Counted from the stretch's first letter, positions 19,464 through 29,793 are shown. The stretch: 64,000 bases of DNA from Janthinobacterium aquaticum (GCF_009208565.1 NZ_WFLK01000008.1:62001-126000), one strand, 5' to 3'. Notes: generated from the sequence alone by a model not told the origin. Translations and numbers: made by a program.

Positions 19464-20699
19464 GTGGCAAAACAAATTATTATCGACCATGTATTCAAGG
19501 TGTTCGGCGATCAACCCGAAGCGGCACTTGATCTCGTCCGTCAGGGCGCCAGCAAGCAGGACATCCTGGCGCAGACCGACTGCACCATCGGCGTATTCGA
19601 CGCCACCTTTACCATCGAGGCCGGTGAGATCTTCGTGATCATGGGCCTGTCCGGCTCCGGCAAATCAACGCTGGTGCGCATGCTTAACCGCCTGATCGAG
19701 CCCACCGATGGCCGCATCCTGATCGACGGCAGCGATATCAACACGCTGCCAGACGCCCAGCTGCGCGCTTTGCGCCGCAAGGACATCAGCATGGTGTTCC
19801 AGTCGTTTGCACTGCTGCCGCAAATTACCGTACTCGACAACACCGCGTTCGGCATGGAGCTGGCCGGCGTGCCCAAGGCCGAGCGCCATGCACTGGCCAA
19901 TCAGGCGTTGGAGCAAGTTGGCCTGGCCGGTTACGGCGCCAGCTATCCGGACGAATTGTCGGGCGGTATGCAGCAGCGCGTGGGCCTGGCCCGCGCGCTG
20001 GCGTGCGACCCGTCGATCCTGCTGATGGACGAAGCGTTCTCGGCGCTCGACCCGATTATCCGTACCGAAATGCAGTCCGAACTGCTGCGTTTGCAGCAGA
20101 TCAAGCGCCGCACCATTGTCTTTATTTCGCATGACCTCGACGAAGCAATGCGCATCGGCGACCGCGTGGCCATCATGAAAGACGGCCATGTGGTGCAGGT
20201 TGGCACGCCCGAGGAAATCCTGCGCAAGCCTGCCAACGACTACGTGCGCAATTTCGTGCGCGGCGTCGACGCCGCTGCGGTCTTCAAGGCCAGCGATATT
20301 GCCCGCAAGAGCCAGATCGTGGTGTCGGAGTCGCCAGCGCGCGGTTCGCGTGCGGCGCTGTCGATGCTTGAAGAGCAGGATCGGGCCTACGCCTATGTGG
20401 TCAGCCCGCAGCGCAAGTTCCTCGGCGTGGTATCGGCCGACTCGCTGCGCAATGCGCTTGACGGCCATATCGGCCCACTGGGCCTGGCGCACGCTTATCT
20501 GCCAGACGTGGCAACCATCAATGCAGATGAGCCGGTAGCCGGCCTGTTTGGCCAGGTGGCGCAATTGCCGTATGCCGTACCGGTCGTGGCCGATGATGGT
20601 AGTTTCCGCGGCGCCATCAGCAAGACGACCTTGCTGAAGTTCCTTGACCGCGATACGCCGCCCATTGCCGAAGCACAAACACAGAAAGGACAAGCATGA
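19464..20699 (+). CDS. proV: Glycine betaine/proline ABC transporter, ATP-binding subunit
   Basis: 411 residues from GTG 19464 ([22 protein letters not shown]), which has GGGAG 9 bases upstream; E. coli ProV is 400 residues. An ATPase domain with Walker [10 protein letters not shown], signature [15 protein letters not shown] and Walker [14 protein letters not shown] is followed by a C-terminal tandem CBS region (about 285-400). ATP hydrolysis drives betaine import during osmotic stress, and the CBS part senses ionic strength in related transporters. The TGA overlaps proW by 4 bases. Confidence 0.95.
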   Translation: MAKQIIIDHVFKVFGDQPEAALDLVRQGASKQDILAQTDCTIGVFDATFTIEAGEIFVIMGLSGSGKSTLVRMLNRLIEPTDGRILIDGSDINTLPDAQLRALRRKDISMVFQSFALLPQITVLDNTAFGMELAGVPKAERHALANQALEQVGLAGYGASYPDELSGGMQQRVGLARALACDPSILLMDEAFSALDPIIRTEMQSELLRLQQIKRRTIVFISHDLDEAMRIGDRVAIMKDGHVVQVGTPEEILRKPANDYVRNFVRGVDAAAVFKASDIARKSQIVVSESPARGSRAALSMLEEQDRAYAYVVSPQRKFLGVVSADSLRNALDGHIGPLGLAHAYLPDVATINADEPVAGLFGQVAQLPYAVPVVADDGSFRGAISKTTLLKFLDRDTPPIAEAQTQKGQA

Positions 20700-21826
20700 A
20701 TCCAGTCGTCAATTCCATCGCCGAACCGGTTGTAGAGAGCAGCGTCGCTGCTGCGCCAGCCGCCGCCCAGATCAACCCATGGACGGCCACCGACGCTGGC
20801 GCCAATACGGCCTGGCTCGATGCGCCAGTGGCCGCGCAGCCAGCGCATGACACGGGCCTGCACCTGTCGCAAATCTTCGACGGCTCGTTGCCGCTGGAAG
20901 CCTGGATCAACCAGGGGCTGGGCTGGGTGGTCGAGCATTTCCGCCCGTTCTTCCAGGCCGTGCGCGCGCCGATCGATGGCGTGCTATCGGGCGTGGAAGG
21001 TGCGCTGATGAGTTTGCCATCGCTGAGCATCATTGCCATTCTCGGCCTGCTGGCCTGGCAATTTACCAGCCGCACGCTGGCCATCGGCACCGTGATTGCC
21101 ATGCTGGCCGTGGCCATGCTGGGCATCTGGCCAGAAGCGATGACCACGCTGTCGCTGGTGCTGACCTCGCTGGCTTTCTGCCTGGCCATCGGCTTGCCGC
21201 TGGGTATTTTGCTGGCCAATAGCGACCGTGCGCAGAACATCATGCGCCCGCTGCTTGACGCCATGCAGACCACGCCGGCGTTTGTCTACCTGGTGCCGGT
21301 GGTGATGCTGTTTGGTATCGGCAATGCGCCTGGCGTGATCGTCACCATTATCTTTGCGCTGCCGCCGCTGGTGCGCCTGACCAATCTTGGTATCCGCCAG
21401 GTGCGTCCCGACCTGATTGAAGCGGCGCGCGCTTATGGCGCCTCGCCTTGGCAGTTGCTGAGCCGCGTGCAGTTCCCGCTGGCCATGCCGTCGATTATGG
21501 CCGGCATCAACCAGTCGCTGATGCTGTCGCTGTCGATGGTGGTGATTGCCTCGATGATTGCCGTTGGCGGCCTGGGCCAGATGGTATTGCGCGGTATCGG
21601 CCGCCTGGACATGGGCCTGGCTACAGTCGGCGGCCTCGGTATCGTGCTGCTGGCCATTACGCTGGACCGCCTGACGCAGGCCATGGGCCAGCCGCGCCGC
21701 GGCGTGCGCCACTGGTACCAGACCGGTCCGGTCGGTTTCGTGCTGCGCCTGGTGCGCAGCAAGCCGGCCCAGCAGGATGGCGCCGCCAACGTATCGCAGC
21801 AGGCATCGCTTGCCAATGCACAATAA
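20696..21826 (+). CDS. proW: Glycine betaine/proline ABC transporter, permease subunit
   Basis: 376 residues. About 130 N-terminal residues are mostly polar, as in E. coli ProW, with [16 protein letters not shown] near the start. The permease domain follows, with the [53 protein letters not shown] coupling region. It starts on the proV stop codon (ATGA), and proX follows after 18 bases. Confidence 0.95.
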   Translation: MNPVVNSIAEPVVESSVAAAPAAAQINPWTATDAGANTAWLDAPVAAQPAHDTGLHLSQIFDGSLPLEAWINQGLGWVVEHFRPFFQAVRAPIDGVLSGVEGALMSLPSLSIIAILGLLAWQFTSRTLAIGTVIAMLAVAMLGIWPEAMTTLSLVLTSLAFCLAIGLPLGILLANSDRAQNIMRPLLDAMQTTPAFVYLVPVVMLFGIGNAPGVIVTIIFALPPLVRLTNLGIRQVRPDLIEAARAYGASPWQLLSRVQFPLAMPSIMAGINQSLMLSLSMVVIASMIAVGGLGQMVLRGIGRLDMGLATVGGLGIVLLAITLDRLTQAMGQPRRGVRHWYQTGPVGFVLRLVRSKPAQQDGAANVSQQASLANAQ

Positions 21827-21844
21827 TAACGAGAAAGGAATTTC

Positions 21845-22891
21845 ATGCATCAGACAGATCATTTCAAGCAGACACAGAAATCGCAACGCAAATTCAAATG
21901 GATGTCGGCGCTGGCCATTGCCGCGCTGGCGCTGACCACCAGCCTGGCCATGGCGCAAAGCGCCAGCGACCTGCCAGGCAAGGGCGTCAAGGTGCAAGCC
22001 CTGCAAGGGGCGATTGCCGAGGAGACGTTCCAGACCATGCTGGTCGACAAGGCCCTGCAGCGTCTGGGCTACGATGTGCAGCCGATCAAGGAAGTTGACT
22101 ATCCGACCGCCCATATTGCCGTGGCCAACGGCGACGCAACGTTTTTGCCGGTGCACTGGGATCCGCTGCACAAGGAGTTCTATGAGAAGGCCGGGGGCGA
22201 CGCCAAGCTGGCCCGCATTGGCTACTATGCGGGTCCGGCAGCACAGGGCTACCTGATCGACAAGAAAACGGCGGACCAGTATCACATCACCAATATCGAT
22301 CAGCTACATGACCCGAAACTGGCCAAGCTGTTCGACCATGACGGCGATGGCAAGGCCGACCTGGTTGGCTGCAATCCGGGCTGGGGCTGCGAGGCGATGA
22401 TCAATCATCATCTCGACGCCTACAAGCTGCACGATACCGTCCAGCATGTGCAGGGCAGCTATACGGCGCTGGTGGCCGACATGATGGGCCGCTACAAGCG
22501 CGGCGAGCCGATCCTCTATTACACCTGGACCCCGTACTGGGTCAGTGGCGTGCTGCGCCCGGGCAAGGAAGTGGTCTGGCTGCAAGTACCGTTCTCGGCC
22601 ACGGCCGACAACACCAGCACGCGTCTGGAAGATGGCAGTGATTACGGTTTTTCCGTCAATACGCTGCGCATCGTGGCCAACAAGCAGTTCCTGGCTGACA
22701 ATCCAGCGGCGGCCAAGCTGTTTGAGGTGATGAAGTTGCCGATTGGCGATATCAACGCGCAGAACGAACGCATGCGCCAGGGACAGAATAGCCAGAAAGA
22801 GATCGAGCGCCACACCGATGGCTGGATCAAATATCACCAGCAGGAGTTTGACGGCTGGCTGGCGCAAGCGCGCGCCGCAGCAAAGAAGTAA
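21845..22891 (+). CDS. proX: Glycine betaine/proline-binding periplasmic protein
   Basis: 348 residues. The signal peptide is preceded by a long N-terminal extension ([19 protein letters not shown], then a hydrophobic stretch ending SLAMAQ). The mature part starts [29 protein letters not shown] and has the ProX-type ligand region ([45 protein letters not shown]) with aromatic residues for betaine binding. Last gene of proVWX. Confidence 0.95.
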   Translation: MHQTDHFKQTQKSQRKFKWMSALAIAALALTTSLAMAQSASDLPGKGVKVQALQGAIAEETFQTMLVDKALQRLGYDVQPIKEVDYPTAHIAVANGDATFLPVHWDPLHKEFYEKAGGDAKLARIGYYAGPAAQGYLIDKKTADQYHITNIDQLHDPKLAKLFDHDGDGKADLVGCNPGWGCEAMINHHLDAYKLHDTVQHVQGSYTALVADMMGRYKRGEPILYYTWTPYWVSGVLRPGKEVVWLQVPFSATADNTSTRLEDGSDYGFSVNTLRIVANKQFLADNPAAAKLFEVMKLPIGDINAQNERMRQGQNSQKEIERHTDGWIKYHQQEFDGWLAQARAAAKK

Positions 22892-22903
22892 TCGGCAGGC
22901 AAT

Positions 22904-22936
22904 AAAAAAGCGGCTATCAATCTGGTAGCCGCTTTT
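22904..22936 (+). terminator. Terminator of proVWX
   Basis: AAAAGCGGCTA pairs with TAGCCGCTTTT across a 9-base loop, 13 bases after the proX stop. Confidence 0.9.
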
Positions 22937-23024
22937 GACGTTTTTGGCCGGTTTGGCCAAAAAATGGTGGTTTTTTGCGAGTTTTGGGCCTGTTCTGGCC
23001 CATTTTCACGCTAAAACGAAGTGA

Positions 23025-23279
23025 TCAGTCCTTCAGATCGTCGATCAGGTCGATATATTGCTGCTGCGCCTCTTCTTTCGAGGTGCCGGCCAGTGCATGC
23101 CAGGCGTCCCACTTGGCGCGGCCGACAAAGTCGGTCATGCCCGGGCGCTCGCCGGTAGCGTCGCCGCTCGAGCCTTGCTTGAAGAGCGCATAGATCTTCA
23201 GCAGCGTCATATTGTCGGGACGCTCGGACAGCGTCTTGGAATCGAGCTGGGCCTGGTCGAACTGTTCTTGCAAACTCAT
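23025..23279 (-). CDS. Acyl-CoA-binding protein
   Basis: 84 residues from ATG 23279, which has AGGAGG 6 bases upstream. The sequence has the ACBP four-helix signature with ligand-binding motifs YALFKQGSSGD and KWDAWHALAGTSKEEAQQQYIDLI. It binds medium and long acyl-CoA esters in the cytosol. Not obviously in an operon with the FKBP gene, which lies 169 bases upstream beyond a terminator. Confidence 0.92.
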   Translation of the reverse strand: MSLQEQFDQAQLDSKTLSERPDNMTLLKIYALFKQGSSGDATGERPGMTDFVGRAKWDAWHALAGTSKEEAQQQYIDLIDDLKD

Positions 23280-23400
23280 GGTGCCTCCTGTGTACGGTGA
23301 TAACGGAAACGGCGGCAGCAGCGATGGAGTGGCCATCGCTTGCCGCGTTGCTCAACATCATAGTCAAGAAAGCGCGCAGCGCAGTAGAGGCACTACTCAA

Positions 23401-23428
23401 AAAAAACGCCGCCAGGACGGCGGCGTTT
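23401..23428 (-). terminator. Terminator of the FKBP gene
   Basis: AAACGCCGCC-GTCCT-GGCGGCGTTTTTT when read on the minus strand, 20 bases past the stop codon. Confidence 0.9.
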
Positions 23429-23448
23429 CTCCGTGGCCGGGCAGCCGC

Positions 23449-23805
23449 TTATACGTCCAGCAGTTCGACGTCGAAAATCAGGGTGGCGTTTGGCGGGATC
23501 ACGCCGCCGGCGCCGCGTGCGCCATAGCCCAGCGATGCCGGGATGATCAGCTGGCGCTTGCCGCCCACTTTCATGCCTTGCACGCCTTCGTCCCAGCCCT
23601 GGATGACGCGGCCGGCGCCCAGCGGGAACTCGAATGGATCGTTGCGGTCCTTGCTCGAATCGAATTTCGAACCGGCGCTGCCGTCGTCGTTTTGCAGCCA
23701 GCCCGTGTAGTGCACGACAACGTTGTTGCCGGCTTGAGCTTCGGCGCCTTCGCCGACAACGGTATCGAGGTATTGCAGGCCGGAAGCGGTAGTAGTGTGG
23801 GACAT
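23449..23805 (-). CDS. FKBP-type peptidyl-prolyl cis-trans isomerase
   Basis: 118 residues, a single FKBP domain with no signal peptide. Typical segments are VVVHYTGWLQ, FDSSKDRNDPFEFPLGAGRVIQGWDEGVQGMKVGGKRQLIIPASLGYGARGAGGVIPPNATLIFDVELLDV. It catalyses proline isomerisation in protein folding in the cytoplasm. Confidence 0.95.
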   Translation of the reverse strand: MSHTTTASGLQYLDTVVGEGAEAQAGNNVVVHYTGWLQNDDGSAGSKFDSSKDRNDPFEFPLGAGRVIQGWDEGVQGMKVGGKRQLIIPASLGYGARGAGGVIPPNATLIFDVELLDV

Positions 23806-23966
23806 GACTTTCCTTGTAGGGACGATAAAAGCTACAGATTGTAGAGCAAGCAGATATAAAGCGCTATTTTACGCGCGGGCGCCGCCAGCCGTTCCCTCTG
23901 CGCCGCCTGGTTTGCCTTTAGAATGCAGCTTTGATTCACCATCGTTGTTCTCTGAAGGACCGCTTG

Positions 23967-24794
23967 ATGCGCAATGTATTCAATTCCTATGGCCGGGCGT
24001 TGCTATCGCAGCTGCATGGCAAGATGCTGCTGCTGAGCGCGCTGCCGTTCCTGCTGTCGCTGCTGCTGTGGGGGCTGCTGCTGTACTGGGGCCTGCAGCC
24101 GCTGATCGACAGCCTGCAGGTACTGTTTGCCGAGCATGACCTGTTTCGCACCAGCAGCGCCGTGCTGGGCACGTTCGGGCTGGGCATGCTCAAAACCGTG
24201 ATCGTGCCGCTGATCGCCATGTTCATGCTGCTGCCGCTGATGATCCTGATGGCGCTGATCTTCATGGGCGTGCTGGCCATGCCGGCCATTGGCCGCCATG
24301 TGGGCGGGCGGCATTTTCCGCAACTGGAAAAAAAGCACGGTGGCAGCCTGCTGGGCAGCGTGGGTACCTCACTGGCCACTTTTTTGCTCTTTATCGTGGT
24401 GTGGGCCGCGCTGCTGCCGCTGTATGCGTTTCCGCCGGCCGCGCTGGTCGGGCAGGCGCTGCTGTGGGGCTGGCTGACTTACCGCGTGATGGCCTATGAC
24501 GCCATGGCCGATTACGCCAGTGCAGAAGAGCGCCACGCCATCATGCGTTCGCGCCGCACCCAGCTGCTGCTGATCGGCGTGGTCTCGGGCGCGGCCGGCG
24601 CCGTGCCCGGCATGCTGTGGATGGGCGGCGTGATGTCGGTGGTGTTCTTCCCGTTCCTGGCGGCGTTTGCCATCTGGCTGTATGTGGTGATCTTTATCTT
24701 TACCGGGCTGTGGTTCCAGTATTACTGCCTGGAAGCCCTGTCGGCCCTGCGCGGCGTACAGGGCATGCGCGATGTGGCTGCGGCCGACGCTTAA
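23967..24794 (+). CDS. EI24 domain-containing membrane protein
   Basis: 275 residues from ATG 23967, preceded by GAAGGA. Hydrophobic helices lie near residues 20-45, 65-110, 135-170 and 195-250, with the EI24/CysZ-like pattern (SYGRALLSQLHGKMLLLSALPFLLSLLLWGLLLYW; PAIGRHVGGRHFPQLEKKHGGS). Some relatives (CysZ) move sulfate; no such link is visible here. The molybdopterin-binding gene follows after 25 bases. Confidence 0.82.
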   Translation: MRNVFNSYGRALLSQLHGKMLLLSALPFLLSLLLWGLLLYWGLQPLIDSLQVLFAEHDLFRTSSAVLGTFGLGMLKTVIVPLIAMFMLLPLMILMALIFMGVLAMPAIGRHVGGRHFPQLEKKHGGSLLGSVGTSLATFLLFIVVWAALLPLYAFPPAALVGQALLWGWLTYRVMAYDAMADYASAEERHAIMRSRRTQLLLIGVVSGAAGAVPGMLWMGGVMSVVFFPFLAAFAIWLYVVIFIFTGLWFQYYCLEALSALRGVQGMRDVAAADA

Positions 24795-24819
24795 CTTTCA
24801 AATCGAACAAGGACGCTTG

Positions 24820-25605
24820 ATGGCTATCGGATTGATTATTATCGGTGACGAAATTTTGTCGGGCAAGCGCACCGACCAGCATTTCCCCAAGGTGGTGCAG
24901 CTTCTCAAGGCGCGCGGCTTGCAATTGAGCTGGGCCGAATACGTGGGCGACGAGCCGGCGCGCATCGTGGCGCTGCTCAAACGCACGTTTGCCAGCGGCG
25001 ACATCGTGCTGTGCTTTGGCGGCATCGGCGCGACGCCGGACGACCATACGCGCCAGGCGGCGGCCGATGCGCTGGGCCTGCCGTTGATCCTGCATCCGCA
25101 GGGCAAGGCTAATATCCAGCAGCGCATCACCGAGATGGGTGCAGATGCGGGCACGCCGGTCGACCTCGAATCGCCGGAAAACCTGCACCGCCTGAAAATG
25201 GCCGAATTCGTGCAGGGCGCCGAGCTGATACCGAATCCCTACAACAAGATTGCCGGCTTTGCCGTGCGCGAGCATTATTTCGTGCCGGGTTTTCCCGTCA
25301 TGTCCTGGCCCATGATCGAATGGGTGCTCGATACCCATTATGCGCATCTGTTCAACCAGGTGCCGCATGCCGAACATGCGCTGCTGGTGTATGAAACGGC
25401 CGAGTCGCTGCTGACGCCACTGATGGTGCGTCTTGAAGCGCAGTATCCGCTGATCAAAGTGTTCAGCCTGCCCAGCGTGGGCGACGCGCAAACGCGGCGC
25501 CATATCGAACTGGGCGTCAAGGGCGAGCCGGAGCAGGCGGGGGCGGCATTTGCCGAGATGCGCGCCGAACTCGCGGCCCTGCAGGCCGAAGTCACCCTGC
25601 TCTGA
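24820..25605 (+). CDS. Molybdopterin-binding (MoaB/CinA-like) domain protein
   Basis: 261 residues from ATG 24820, preceded by AAGGAC. The N-terminal half has the MoCF-type fold (IGLIIIGDEILSGKRTDQHFPKVVQLLKARG; CFGGIGATPDDHTRQAAADALG) shared by MoaB, MogA and the N-terminal domain of CinA. There is no C-terminal CinA deamidase domain. The role in molybdenum cofactor or nucleotide metabolism is uncertain. Confidence 0.88.
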   Translation: MAIGLIIIGDEILSGKRTDQHFPKVVQLLKARGLQLSWAEYVGDEPARIVALLKRTFASGDIVLCFGGIGATPDDHTRQAAADALGLPLILHPQGKANIQQRITEMGADAGTPVDLESPENLHRLKMAEFVQGAELIPNPYNKIAGFAVREHYFVPGFPVMSWPMIEWVLDTHYAHLFNQVPHAEHALLVYETAESLLTPLMVRLEAQYPLIKVFSLPSVGDAQTRRHIELGVKGEPEQAGAAFAEMRAELAALQAEVTLL

Positions 25606-25619
25606 GCGGCAGCGGTAGC

Positions 25620-25680
25620 GACCGGTACAGTACGCCTGCGTCCTATGTACGCAAGCGTACTGTCCGGTCGTTGTTTTTTT
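25620..25680 (+). terminator. Long-stem terminator after the molybdopterin-binding gene
   Basis: GACCGG-T-ACAGTACGC pairs with GCGTACTGT-CCGGTC around a 29-base centre and is followed by TTGTTTTTTT. Confidence 0.8.
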
Positions 25681-25950
25681 GCGAAAATCTGCAAGTTAGC
25701 AAGATTTTTGTGTGCGCTCACCCGTCCTTTTCCCGCCGTTGTGGTGCAATGGTATGCACTGACCGCGAGGCAATGTACGCATTTGCCCGGTCGTTCGCTC
25801 CTGCGTTTTTTTGATTTAGCGGTCCCACATCATGTTGAGCAAGCAGCATCCTTACGGGCCCCATCTGGCCACCGACTTAGCGTGTATTGCACTGCTGCAG
25901 CGCCAGCACAGTGCCTGCGTCCTTGAATCCCTACTTATACCCAGCATCCC
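25681..25950. other. 270-base region before the PBP gene
   Basis: I see no gene, repeat or strong promoter here. Short open frames exist but have no plausible ribosome site or protein-like composition. Confidence 0.4.
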
Positions 25951-28900
25951 ATGAAAGACACAGGCGACAACCTGGCCCATGCCCAGACACGGCCTTCCGA
26001 AGCACCCAGCAGCGACCATGCGGTGCCGCCGCCAACCGGTCCGCGCAAGAAGCGGCGCACGCGCGTATGGCCGATTTTCCTGTTGATCGTGCTGGCGCTG
26101 ATTGCCGGCGTGGCCTGGTTCGTGATGCGCGAAGTACGCACCTCGGCCCTGCAGGCGGAGTTTTTCAATCGCCTCAGTAACCAACTGACGTTCAAGGTCG
26201 AACCCGGTCCGGCGCCGGCCGGCAGCGTGCGCTATCCGCAGCATGGCCCGTATGACGAGCGGCTCGGCTATGCCAGCCTGCCCAATTATCTCAAACGCCT
26301 GGCCGAGCGCGACTACGCCGTCACGGCGCAGGCGCGCATGTCGCCCAAGATGGTGGAGCTGGTCGATATGGGCATGTTCGCCACCTACCATGAAAAAAAC
26401 CGCGCCGGCCTGACCATTCTGGACTCGCGCGCCACACCGCTGTTTGCCGCCAGCTACCCCGAGCGCAGCTACAAGGGCTTTGACGAAGCGCCGCCGGCGC
26501 TGGTGCAAAGCCTGCTGTTTATTGAAAACCGCGAACTGCTCGACCCGGCCACGCCACAGCGCAATCCGGCCGTCGAGTGGGACCGTCTGAGCAAGGCGAT
26601 TTTCGACAAGGCGCTCAATATGGTGGGCGGCCATCGTGGCGGCGGCGGCAGCACGCTGGCCACGCAGATCGAGAAATACCGCCATTCCGAGGACGGGCGC
26701 ACCAGCTCCATGAAGGACAAGCTGCTGCAGATGATGTCGGCCAGCCTGCGCTCGTACCAGGACGGTGAAAACACGGTGGTGGCGCGGCGCAGGATCGTCG
26801 TCAATTACCTCAATACGGTACCGCTGTCGGCCAAGAGCGGCTTTGGCGAAGTCAACGGCATCGGCGACGGCATGTGGGTCTGGTATGGCCGCGACTTCAA
26901 TGAGGTGAAGACTTTGCTCAACGCCAAACTTGACCAGCCGGGCAGTGCGCTGGCCTACAAGCAGGCGCTGAGCTTGCTGATTGCGCAGCGCCGTCCTTCG
27001 CATTACCTGGTGGCTGGCGGCGCCGACCTCGAAGCGCTGACCAACAGCCACCTGCGCATCCTGGCGCAAGCGGGCGTGATCACGCCGCAGCTGCGCGACC
27101 AGGCGATTAGCCAGCCGCTGCGCCCGTCGACCGCCTCGGGCGTGCAGTCCGAAGCTGCCACCTCGTTTGTCACGCGCAAGGCCTCCAATGCGGTGCGCAA
27201 CCACCTGGCCGGCATGCTGGGCGACCCGCGCCTGTACAACCTCGACCGTCTGGACCTGAAAGTGGTCAGCACGCTCGACGCGCAGGCGCAAAATGCGGTG
27301 ACCAGGGTGCTGCGCGAACTGCGCGACCCGGAAGTGGCGAAAGCGGCCGGCCTGACCGGCAAGGGCATGCTGGGCAATGGCGATCCGGCCAATGTGGTGT
27401 ACAGCTTTACCCTGCTGGAAAAAGGCGCGAAAGCCAATTTGCTGCGCGTGCAGACCGACAACTACGACCAGCCGCTCGATATCAACGAAGGCGCCAAGCT
27501 CGACCTGGGATCGACCGCCAAGCTGCGCACACTGGTCAGCTACCTCGACATCATCGACCAGTTGCACCAGCGCTACAAGGACATGAGTGCGGCCCAATTG
27601 AAGCAGGTGACGGTCGACCCGAAAGACATGCTGTCGCAATGGGCGATTGCCTATCTGGCTGCCAAGCCGGAGGGCGAGGCGCGTGCGCTGCCGGCGATGC
27701 TGGAAGCGGCCATGCAGCGCACCTATTCGGGCAACCCGGCCGAAGGATTCTTTACCGGCGGCGGCCTGCATCATTTCGGCAACTTCTCCAAGCTCGACGA
27801 CAGCCGCATCATGACCGTGCAGCACGCTTTGCAGCAGTCGACCAACCTGGTGTTCGTGCGCCTGATGCGCGACGTGGCGCGCTACTACATGTTCTCGCGC
27901 CCCGATTCGTCGGCCTCCTTGCTGGCCGACGCCGACGATCCGCGCCGCGCGCAATACCTGAGCCGCTTTGCCGACAAGGAAGGGCGCGAATTTTTGCACC
28001 GCTTCTACCAGAAATACCGCGGCAAAAGCGTCGACGAGCAGGAAAAAGTGCTGCTGGCCAGTATCCGCCCGACACCGGTACGCCTGGCCAATATTTACCG
28101 CACCGTCAACCCGCAAGGGACGCAGGCCGAGTTTGCCGACTTCCTCAACACCAATTTGCCGTCGCAAAACGAAGTGCCGCCCGAGCGCGTCGCCAAGCTG
28201 TACCAGCAATACGCAATGGAAAACTGGTCGCTGGCCGACCGCGGCTACCTGGCCAATGTACATCCGCTGGAATTGTGGATGGTGGCCTTCCTGCGCCAGC
28301 ATGAAGGCGCGACCTTCTCGGAGATGGTCGCGGCCAGCGAAAAGCAGCGCCAGGAAGTGTACAAGTGGCTGTTCAACACCCACCGCAAGCACGCGCAGGA
28401 CCGCCGCATTGCCAACCTGCTGGAAGTGGAGGGTTTCCTGGAAATCCACCGCCAGTGGAAAAAGATGGGCTACCCGTTCGATTCGCTGGTGCCGTCGTAC
28501 GCCACCACGCTGGGCGCTTCGGCCGACCGGCCCGCTTCGCTGGCCGAGCTGATGGGTATTATCATCAACGACGGTGTGCGCAACCCGAGCGTGCGTATCG
28601 ATTCGCTGCATTTTGCCGCCAATACGCCGTACGACACCATGGTCAAACGCGCCGACCAGGAAAAGCCCGAGCAGGTACTGTCGCCAGACGTGGCGCGCGC
28701 CGTTGCCAAGGCGATACGCGCGGTGGTCTCGGACGGCACCGCCAAGCGCGCCAAGGCCGCTTTCGTGGGCGCCGACGGCGTGCCGATCCCGGTCGGCGGC
28801 AAGACCGGCACCGGCGACCAGCGCTTCGATGTGTATGGTGCTGGCGGTCGCCTGATCGAGTCGCGCTATGTGAACCGCTCGGCCACGTTTGTGTTCAATA

Positions 28901-29094
28901 TCGGCGAGCGCTTCTACGGCAGCATGACCGCCTACGTGCGCGGACCGGAGTCGAAGAACTACGACTTTACCAGCGCACTGCCGGTGCAGTTGCTGGTGTC
29001 GCTGGCGCCGAGTCTGATGCCGCTGATCGAACCGCAGGCGCAGCCAGCGGCGGTGGTGACGGTGCCGGCGGGAGCGGCGGGTAGGTCGGATTAG
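25951..29094 (+). CDS. Divergent bifunctional penicillin-binding protein (GT51 plus transpeptidase)
   Basis: 1047 residues. A cytoplasmic proline/arginine-rich tail and one transmembrane helix (about 45-65) precede a GT51-like region (about 170-330; LVQSLLFIENRELLD, GGSTLATQIEKYRHS, RRRIVVNYLNTVPL). The transpeptidase domain has SxxK at Ser521 (GSTAK), the SxN motif QQSTN and KTGT at Lys951. The transpeptidase motifs look intact. The glycosyltransferase motifs differ from the class: EN instead of ED, and no clear second catalytic Glu. The protein is longer than typical PBP1 proteins (750-850), with a large insert between the transpeptidase motifs. The last residues and the stop codon lie inside a palindromic repeat. 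Confidence 0.85.
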   Translation: MKDTGDNLAHAQTRPSEAPSSDHAVPPPTGPRKKRRTRVWPIFLLIVLALIAGVAWFVMREVRTSALQAEFFNRLSNQLTFKVEPGPAPAGSVRYPQHGPYDERLGYASLPNYLKRLAERDYAVTAQARMSPKMVELVDMGMFATYHEKNRAGLTILDSRATPLFAASYPERSYKGFDEAPPALVQSLLFIENRELLDPATPQRNPAVEWDRLSKAIFDKALNMVGGHRGGGGSTLATQIEKYRHSEDGRTSSMKDKLLQMMSASLRSYQDGENTVVARRRIVVNYLNTVPLSAKSGFGEVNGIGDGMWVWYGRDFNEVKTLLNAKLDQPGSALAYKQALSLLIAQRRPSHYLVAGGADLEALTNSHLRILAQAGVITPQLRDQAISQPLRPSTASGVQSEAATSFVTRKASNAVRNHLAGMLGDPRLYNLDRLDLKVVSTLDAQAQNAVTRVLRELRDPEVAKAAGLTGKGMLGNGDPANVVYSFTLLEKGAKANLLRVQTDNYDQPLDINEGAKLDLGSTAKLRTLVSYLDIIDQLHQRYKDMSAAQLKQVTVDPKDMLSQWAIAYLAAKPEGEARALPAMLEAAMQRTYSGNPAEGFFTGGGLHHFGNFSKLDDSRIMTVQHALQQSTNLVFVRLMRDVARYYMFSRPDSSASLLADADDPRRAQYLSRFADKEGREFLHRFYQKYRGKSVDEQEKVLLASIRPTPVRLANIYRTVNPQGTQAEFADFLNTNLPSQNEVPPERVAKLYQQYAMENWSLADRGYLANVHPLELWMVAFLRQHEGATFSEMVAASEKQRQEVYKWLFNTHRKHAQDRRIANLLEVEGFLEIHRQWKKMGYPFDSLVPSYATTLGASADRPASLAELMGIIINDGVRNPSVRIDSLHFAANTPYDTMVKRADQEKPEQVLSPDVARAVAKAIRAVVSDGTAKRAKAAFVGADGVPIPVGGKTGTGDQRFDVYGAGGRLIESRYVNRSATFVFNIGERFYGSMTAYVRGPESKNYDFTSALPVQLLVSLAPSLMPLIEPQAQPAAVVTVPAGAAGRSD

Positions 29095-29180
29095 CCTGGC
29101 AAAGCCAGGCGTAATCCGACAACATGTTGGCGTCTGCGGTATTGTCGGATTACGGCCCGAAGGGCCTGATCCGACCTACG
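29081..29180. repeat. REP-like palindromic repeat pair, copy B (BIME-like)
   Basis: Two hairpins in head-to-head order. The first is GTAGGTCGGATTAGCCTGG...CCAGGCGTAATCCGAC (29081-29120). The second is GTCGGATTACGGCCC-GAA-GGGCCTGATCCGACCTAC (29144-29179). The outer ends GTAGGTCGGAT and ATCCGACCTAC are themselves inverted. It overlaps the last codons and the TAG of the PBP gene, and may also act as a terminator between the convergent PBP and GST genes. Confidence 0.85.
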
Positions 29181-29187
29181 CCGGTTG

Positions 29188-29793
29188 TTACCCCGCAAAC
29201 ACCGCCGTCTTGTCCGCCAGCCGCGCATGGTAGGCTGCAATCGCCGGATAGTCTGGCCGCGCCATCGGCGCCATCAGCCAGCGCTTGACCGATACACCCA
29301 GCACGATATCGGCCAGCGTGAATTGCTCACCGCACACATAGGCGCCGGTGGCTTGCAGCTGTTGTTCGAGCACGCCCATCATTTTGTTCCAGCCAGCAAT
29401 GCCGGCCGCCAGCTGGTCCGGGTCCTGGTGCGCGGGGCTCTGGCGTACCAGTGACATAAAGGCATAGCGCCAGGAATTGTTCAGGTCGGCCAGCTGCCAG
29501 TCCATCCATTTTTCCACTTCGGCGCGCGCGCGTGGCGCTGCCGGCAGCAGCTTGCCCTGGCCATACTGCGCGCACAGGTAGCGGCAGATGGTATTCGATT
29601 CCCACAGCACCAGCTCGCCGTCGATCAGTACCGGCACCATGGCGTTGGGATTGAGTTGCAAAAAGGCTGGCTCGTCGGTGGCGCGAAAGCCGCTGCCCCA
29701 GTCTTCGCGTTCATATGCCAGATCGAGTTCGTCGCAGGTCCACAAAACCTTGCGGACATTGATTGAGGCGGCTTTGCCCAGGATTTTCAACAT
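29188..29793 (-). CDS. Glutathione S-transferase family protein
   Basis: 201 residues from ATG 29793 ([23 protein letters not shown]). The frame is open further upstream, but only this start gives the GST N terminus. The thioredoxin-like N domain has the NAMVPVLID and [10 protein letters not shown] motifs that hold glutathione, with Ser10 or Asn12 as the likely activating residue. The C domain is all helical ([16 protein letters not shown]). Substrate unknown. Confidence 0.9.
   Translation of the reverse strand: MLKILGKAASINVRKVLWTCDELDLAYEREDWGSGFRATDEPAFLQLNPNAMVPVLIDGELVLWESNTICRYLCAQYGQGKLLPAAPRARAEVEKWMDWQLADLNNSWRYAFMSLVRQSPAHQDPDQLAAGIAGWNKMMGVLEQQLQATGAYVCGEQFTLADIVLGVSVKRWLMAPMARPDYPAIAAYHARLADKTAVFAG

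Noticed and set aside
25645-25926. Possible 93-residue protein before the PBP gene
   Set aside because: It overlaps the terminator stem, has no ribosome site, and its composition is not protein-like.
25852-28611. Minus-strand open frame of about 919 codons opposite the PBP gene
   Set aside because: Composition is typical of antisense shadow frames, with no motif or plausible ribosome site. The opposite strand has intact transpeptidase motifs.
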